A stretch of DNA of 64,000 nucleotides from Tenacibaculum sp. MAR_2010_89 (GTDB lineage: Bacteria > Bacteroidota > Bacteroidia > Flavobacteriales > Flavobacteriaceae), in NCBI RefSeq assembly GCF_900105985.1, contig NZ_FNUB01000005.1:2418001-2482000 (forward strand), given 5' to 3'. The position numbers and the translations under genes are program-made. The notes under the pieces are model-generated. The model saw only the letters and a program-made list of their open reading frames with translations. It was not told the origin of the DNA and did not search any database. Positions 61,401-64,000 of this stretch are shown here, piece by piece. Positions within the stretch are counted from its first letter, which is position 1; every line of letters starts with the position of its first letter.

Positions 61401-62139
61401 TGCTATTATACGTGAAAAAGGATCTAACTCTGAACGTGAAATGGCAAATGCTATGTATTTAGCAGGTTTTGATGTTAAAGATATTCATATGACCGATTTA
61501 ATTTCTGGTCGTGAAAACCTTGAAGGTATTCAATTTATAGGTGCAGTTGGTGGTTTCTCAAATTCAGATGTTTTAGGTTCTGCTAAAGGATGGGCTGGAG
61601 CATTCTTATATAATGAAAAAGCAAATACAGCTTTAAAGAATTTCTTTAGTAGAAAAGATACCTTATCTGTTGGTATTTGTAATGGAGCTCAATTATGGAT
61701 GGAGTTAGATTTAATTAACCCTGATCATAAAGTACATGGTAAATTGATTCATAATGATTCAAAAAAACACGAAAGTTCATTTACTTCTGTAAAAATTCAA
61801 GAAAATAATTCTGTGATGCTATCTTCTTTAGTAGGGTCAGAACTTGGTGTATGGATTTCTCATGGTGAAGGTAAATTCAATTTACCTGAAGCTGAAGAAA
61901 ACTATCATATTGTAGCAAAATACGGATATGAAGGATATCCTAATAATCCTAATGGTTCCGACTATAATACAGCAATGATGTGTGATAAAACTGGACGACA
62001 CTTGGTAACAATGCCTCATATTGAACGCTCTACATTCCAATGGAATTGGGCTAATTATCCTGAAAATAGGCAAGATGAAGTATCTCCATGGCTAGAAGCA
62101 TTTGTAAATGCTAGAAAATGGATTGAAAACCAAAAATAA
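58462..62139 (+). CDS. purL: Phosphoribosylformylglycinamidine synthase
   Basis: A 1225-residue single-chain FGAM synthase (purine biosynthesis step 4), the large PurL form with fused glutaminase. Seen in order: the N-terminal domain, the FGAM synthase active-site region FGFSQVNSEHCRHKIFNG, KAETHNFPTTVEPFNGAATG, the second synthase half (WMWPCKNEGEDARLY, PTGKDSLSMKQKY), and a class I glutaminase with the nucleophilic cysteine in SVGICNGAQLWMEL near residue 1072 and HGEGKF near the end. Length and order are normal. It is monocistronic, with a terminator before and after it. Confidence 0.97.
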   Translation: MIHFFGNVNGKIFAVQTTEELTTETTSKLTWLFGNQSKINTASLDAFFVGPRAAMITPWSTNAVEITQNMGITGILRIEEFEAVSPDFSDFDPMISQKFNGLHQETFTIDIQPEPIIEIEDINTYNKQEGLALSSEEVEYLEGVAVKIGRKLTDSEVFGFSQVNSEHCRHKIFNGTFVIDGEEMPTSLFKLIKETSKQHPNDIVSAYKDNVAFVKGPKVEQFAPKSADKPDFYETSEFDSVISLKAETHNFPTTVEPFNGAATGAGGEIRDRLAGGKGSLPLAGTAVYMTSYSRLEENRPWEQAMDERKWLYQTPMDILIKASNGASDFGNKFGQPLICGSVLTFEHEEEARKLGFDKVIMQAGGIGYGKNEQALKDTPKEGDKIVILGGENYRIGMGGAAVSSADTGEFASGIELNAVQRSNPEMQKRAANAVRGMVESDENFIVSIHDHGAGGHLNCLSELVEDTGGKIDLDKLPVGDPTLSNKEIIGNESQERMGLVISEKHIETLNKIADRERSPMYTVGDVTGNDRFTFESKTNGNKPMDLALEDMFGSSPKTIMNDKTIIRNYEELNYSKENFQSYLTQVLQLEAVACKDWLTNKVDRCVGGKVAKQQCVGSLQIPLNNVGVMALDYKGKEGVATSIGHSPISGLINPEAGSKNSIAEALTNIVWAPLKDGLQSVSLSANWMWPCKNEGEDARLYKAVKAISEFSIDLGINVPTGKDSLSMKQKYPNEEVISPGTVVISAGANCNDISKVVEPVLKPNKGNIYYINLSQDSFKLGGSSFAQVVNKIGNSTPTITNNEFFKSTFNVIQNLIKEGKIVAGHDVASGGLITTLLELCFANVNIGANLDVSSLNETDSIKLLFSENSGIVFQSIDSSVEKVLAENNIEFFNIGSVTESDRLNIKNGTDVFALSISELRDTWYKTSYLLDNKQTANGLAKNRFDNYKNQPLQYTFPKYFTGKLEDVVDLKNSTTKKPIAAIIREKGSNSEREMANAMYLAGFDVKDIHMTDLISGRENLEGIQFIGAVGGFSNSDVLGSAKGWAGAFLYNEKANTALKNFFSRKDTLSVGICNGAQLWMELDLINPDHKVHGKLIHNDSKKHESSFTSVKIQENNSVMLSSLVGSELGVWISHGEGKFNLPEAEENYHIVAKYGYEGYPNNPNGSDYNTAMMCDKTGRHLVTMPHIERSTFQWNWANYPENRQDEVSPWLEAFVNARKWIENQK

Positions 62140-62150
62140 TATATCTCTAA

Positions 62151-62188
62151 AATAAAAGCCTTTTGAAATTTCAAAAGGCTTTTATTTT
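62151..62188 (+). terminator. Terminator after purL
   Basis: AATAAAAGCCTTTTGAAA pairs perfectly with TTTCAAAAGGCTTTTATT, with A- and T-rich outer arms, so it works in both directions. Confidence 0.9.
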
Positions 62189-62326
62189 ACTTACACTTTC
62201 CGCTCACTGTATTATACTATTCATTTAGTAAAAATAATTCTATTTTCTTAAATAAGAATATTTTAGTTTGTTAATGCTAAAAGCAATTCGTTAAAGAAAA
62301 CATAAATAATTGTTAATTATCGTACT

Positions 62327-62373
62327 TATGTAACAAATGTTACATAGTCTAAGACTAAATCGTAATACTTTTG
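62327..62373 (+). promoter_or_regulatory. CRP-like palindrome and promoter of a candidate small RNA
   Basis: TATGTAAC-AAAT-GTTACATA (62327-62346) is a perfect palindrome with the CRP spacing TGTAA-N6-TTACA. The 18-bp core (62328-62345) is followed by 20 bp and the -7 element TACTTTTG (62366-62373). The spacing equals that at the nap and porin promoters. Confidence 0.62.
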
Positions 62374-62379
62374 TTTATT

Positions 62380-62461
62380 AATAGATATTAATCTTTTAGA
62401 AGGGTTAGATTAATGGTATTAAAAAGATTGAAAAGGGTACATTTATATGTGCCTTTTTTTA
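62380..62461 (+). ncRNA. Candidate small RNA of about 80 nt
   Basis: Between the promoter and a strong terminator there is no credible reading frame. The predicted RNA has a first hairpin ATTAATCT (62387-62394) with AGATTAAT (62407-62414), then a terminator hairpin AAGGGTACAT with ATGTGCCTTT around TTAT, ending in a T-run at 62460. An upstream CRP-like box suggests metabolic control. Existence is inferred from these signals only. Confidence 0.5.
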
Positions 62462-62639
62462 GTTTAAAAAAAATACTTTCTCATCTTTTCTTTTTAATCA
62501 CTATCTACAGCTATTAAAATATAATACCTATTTACATTTTTAATTTCATAACGTATTGAATGATTTATTCTATTTAAATTAAAAAAATTGTATTCATCCT
62601 CTTCTTTATAGTATATTGTACTTGTTTTTAATATAAATT

Positions 62640-64000
62640 ATGGCAACAACTAACAAGTCAATTACTACTTTGAATGATTTAAAAACGCCTAAAGGGAGTT
62701 TTTTATTAGGTAACTTAAAAGACTTTAAGAAAAAAAATAAGCACAGAATTTTAGAAAAATGGGCAAAAGATTTTGGTAATCTTTACACTATAAAATTAGG
62801 TCCCCTAAAAGTTCTTGTCTCTGCTGATTTAGAAATTAATAATACCGTTTTAAAACAGAGACCTGAAAACTTCAGACGTCTTTCTAAAATTGATGAAGTT
62901 TTTGTTGAAATGGGGTTTCATACAGTTTTTAATGCTGAAGGTGAGCATTGGAAAAAACAACGTAAGCCAGTTACAGAAGCCTTAAATGTAAAAAAAGTTA
63001 AAGGCTACTACCCTATTATTCAAGAAAAAACACAGAATTTACTTTCTAAAATAAACACATACACAACATCAAATCAATCCATTGAAATTTTAAATGATTT
63101 CATAGCTTTTACTATTGATGTTACTACTGAAATAGCTTTTGGATATAAATTAAATACAATTAATAATAAGAAAGATAGTTTTCAAAATCATTTAGAACTT
63201 ATTTTTCCAATGATAAATGATAGAATAACAGCTCCTTTTCCTATATGGCGATTTTTCCCTTCTAAAAAAGATAAACAACTTAAAAGTTCACTTAAATCAA
63301 TTGAAAAAATTATTTACGACTTTATTAAGGATGCAAAGAATAGATTAAAAAACAATCAAGAATTACGTGATAATCCATCAAATTTTTTAGAAGCCTTATT
63401 AATTGAAAGTGAAAAAGAAGATACCGTTTTTGATGAAAAAACATTGTATGGTAATGTAATAGCAATGCTTTTAGCTGGAGAAGATACTACTTCTAATACC
63501 TTAGCATGGACTTTGTTCTATTTAGGTCAACACCCTGAATTTGTTCAAAAAATTAGAGATGAAGCTAATAGCGTATATAACTCTTCAACACCTGAAAATT
63601 ATGATCAAATTGCTTCACTAAAATATACAAATGCAGTAATTCAAGAAGCTATAAGGTTAAAACCAACAACTCCTATATTATTTTTCCAAGCAAATAAAGA
63701 TGTTATTATAAACAATTTGTCCATTGCTAAAGACACTAGCATCATTCTACAAAATAGTTTTACTTCAATGCAAGAAGAGAATTTTACTAATCCTGAAAGT
63801 TTTTCACCTAACAGATGGATTAAATCTGAATGTCCATATCAAAATCATACACCAAAAGCTGTTAAAGCTTTTGGTGGTGGTTCAAGACTTTGCCCTGGAA
63901 TGCATTTATCTTTAATAGAAATGACTACTGCTATTTCTAGTATTTGTAAACAATTTGATATTAACTTAGAAGGAAAGCCTACTGATATACAAGAAAACTT
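62640..64000 (+). CDS. Cytochrome P450, 3' end outside the window
   Basis: An open frame from ATG 62640 to the window end (453 residues so far). All P450 landmarks are present: I-helix AGEDTTSNT near residue 278, K-helix EAIRLKP near 335, PERF-like NPESFSPNRW, and the haem-binding loop FGGGSRLCPGMHLSLIE with the cysteine ligand near residue 417. There is no signal peptide or N-terminal membrane helix, so it is soluble. The sequence looks more like fatty-acid/steroid-hydroxylase classes than CYP101-type camphor enzymes, but the substrate is unknown. No ferredoxin partner gene is seen in the window. Confidence 0.9.
   Translation, partial: MATTNKSITTLNDLKTPKGSFLLGNLKDFKKKNKHRILEKWAKDFGNLYTIKLGPLKVLVSADLEINNTVLKQRPENFRRLSKIDEVFVEMGFHTVFNAEGEHWKKQRKPVTEALNVKKVKGYYPIIQEKTQNLLSKINTYTTSNQSIEILNDFIAFTIDVTTEIAFGYKLNTINNKKDSFQNHLELIFPMINDRITAPFPIWRFFPSKKDKQLKSSLKSIEKIIYDFIKDAKNRLKNNQELRDNPSNFLEALLIESEKEDTVFDEKTLYGNVIAMLLAGEDTTSNTLAWTLFYLGQHPEFVQKIRDEANSVYNSSTPENYDQIASLKYTNAVIQEAIRLKPTTPILFFQANKDVIINNLSIAKDTSIILQNSFTSMQEENFTNPESFSPNRWIKSECPYQNHTPKAVKAFGGGSRLCPGMHLSLIEMTTAISSICKQFDINLEGKPTDIQEN

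Overview
The window reads as a chromosome segment of a low-GC marine-type member of the Flavobacteriaceae (Bacteroidota). Signs are the strong AT bias, promoters with a -7 TAnnTTTG element and no clear Shine-Dalgarno sites, many lineage-typical families (DUF6787, Lacal_2735, a single-RecA DEAD-like protein, S24 repressor plus exonuclease/GIY-YIG pair, ABC permease/M1 aminopeptidase fusion), and a Nap operon fed by an NrfC/NrfD-type module. I cannot fix the genus; Tenacibaculum/Polaribacter-like is an inference.

Layout. 1-8.6 kb: end of an MFS transporter, an ABC exporter, a self-cleaving S24/XRE repressor translationally coupled to an exonuclease/GIY-YIG protein, a phosphoesterase, a divergent HxlR/nitroreductase pair, then a TetR gene and an Mpo1-like gene, both broken by one extra T in a T-run. 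8.6-11.4 kb: acyltransferase, membrane LytTR regulator, one unknown gene. 11.5-16.5 kb: SDR, DUF4437 cupin, AraC regulator, SnoaL-like protein, enoyl-CoA hydratase-like protein and 2OG-Fe(II) oxygenase; the promoters of the first and second halves share the same direct-repeat operator geometry, so the AraC protein probably controls both. 16.9-28.5 kb: single-RecA protein, DUF6642-like protein, LytS/LytTR two-component pair (the regulator frameshifted in an A-run), the ABC/M1 pair, VWA and MoxR-like AAA partners, a YdjM-like hydrolase.

28.5-37.2 kb is an accessory region. It has an AraC/serine hydrolase pair, DUF3892, and a two-gene unit of unknown function (a four-helix membrane protein coupled by TAATG to a 619-residue soluble protein). 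That unit lies between two copies of the same gene fragment, and the region carries dispersed repeats and large bulged palindromes that look cassette-like. No recombinase or integrase is visible.

37.2-49.9 kb is respiration: cydAB (bd oxidase), a hairpin repeat array, then napD-napA-napB-cytochrome c-NrfC-NrfD running leftwards, and a porin plus the NO-damage repair protein Ric. The nap and porin/ric promoters each carry an ATGA-N6-TCAT palindrome exactly 20 bp from an AAATTTG element, pointing to a shared CRP/FNR-family activator for nitrate/NO conditions. A third palindrome with the same spacing stands before a likely small RNA at 62.4 kb.

50-64 kb is mostly housekeeping: DUF6787, a TPR/S41 peptidase with an AraC regulator, cold-shock protein, FKBP lipoprotein with calcium-type repeats, Hsp15-like protein, phosphoribosyltransferase, shikimate kinase, tRNA-Lys and tRNA-Leu, an exported carboxypeptidase-like-domain protein, purL, and a cytochrome P450 cut by the window end.
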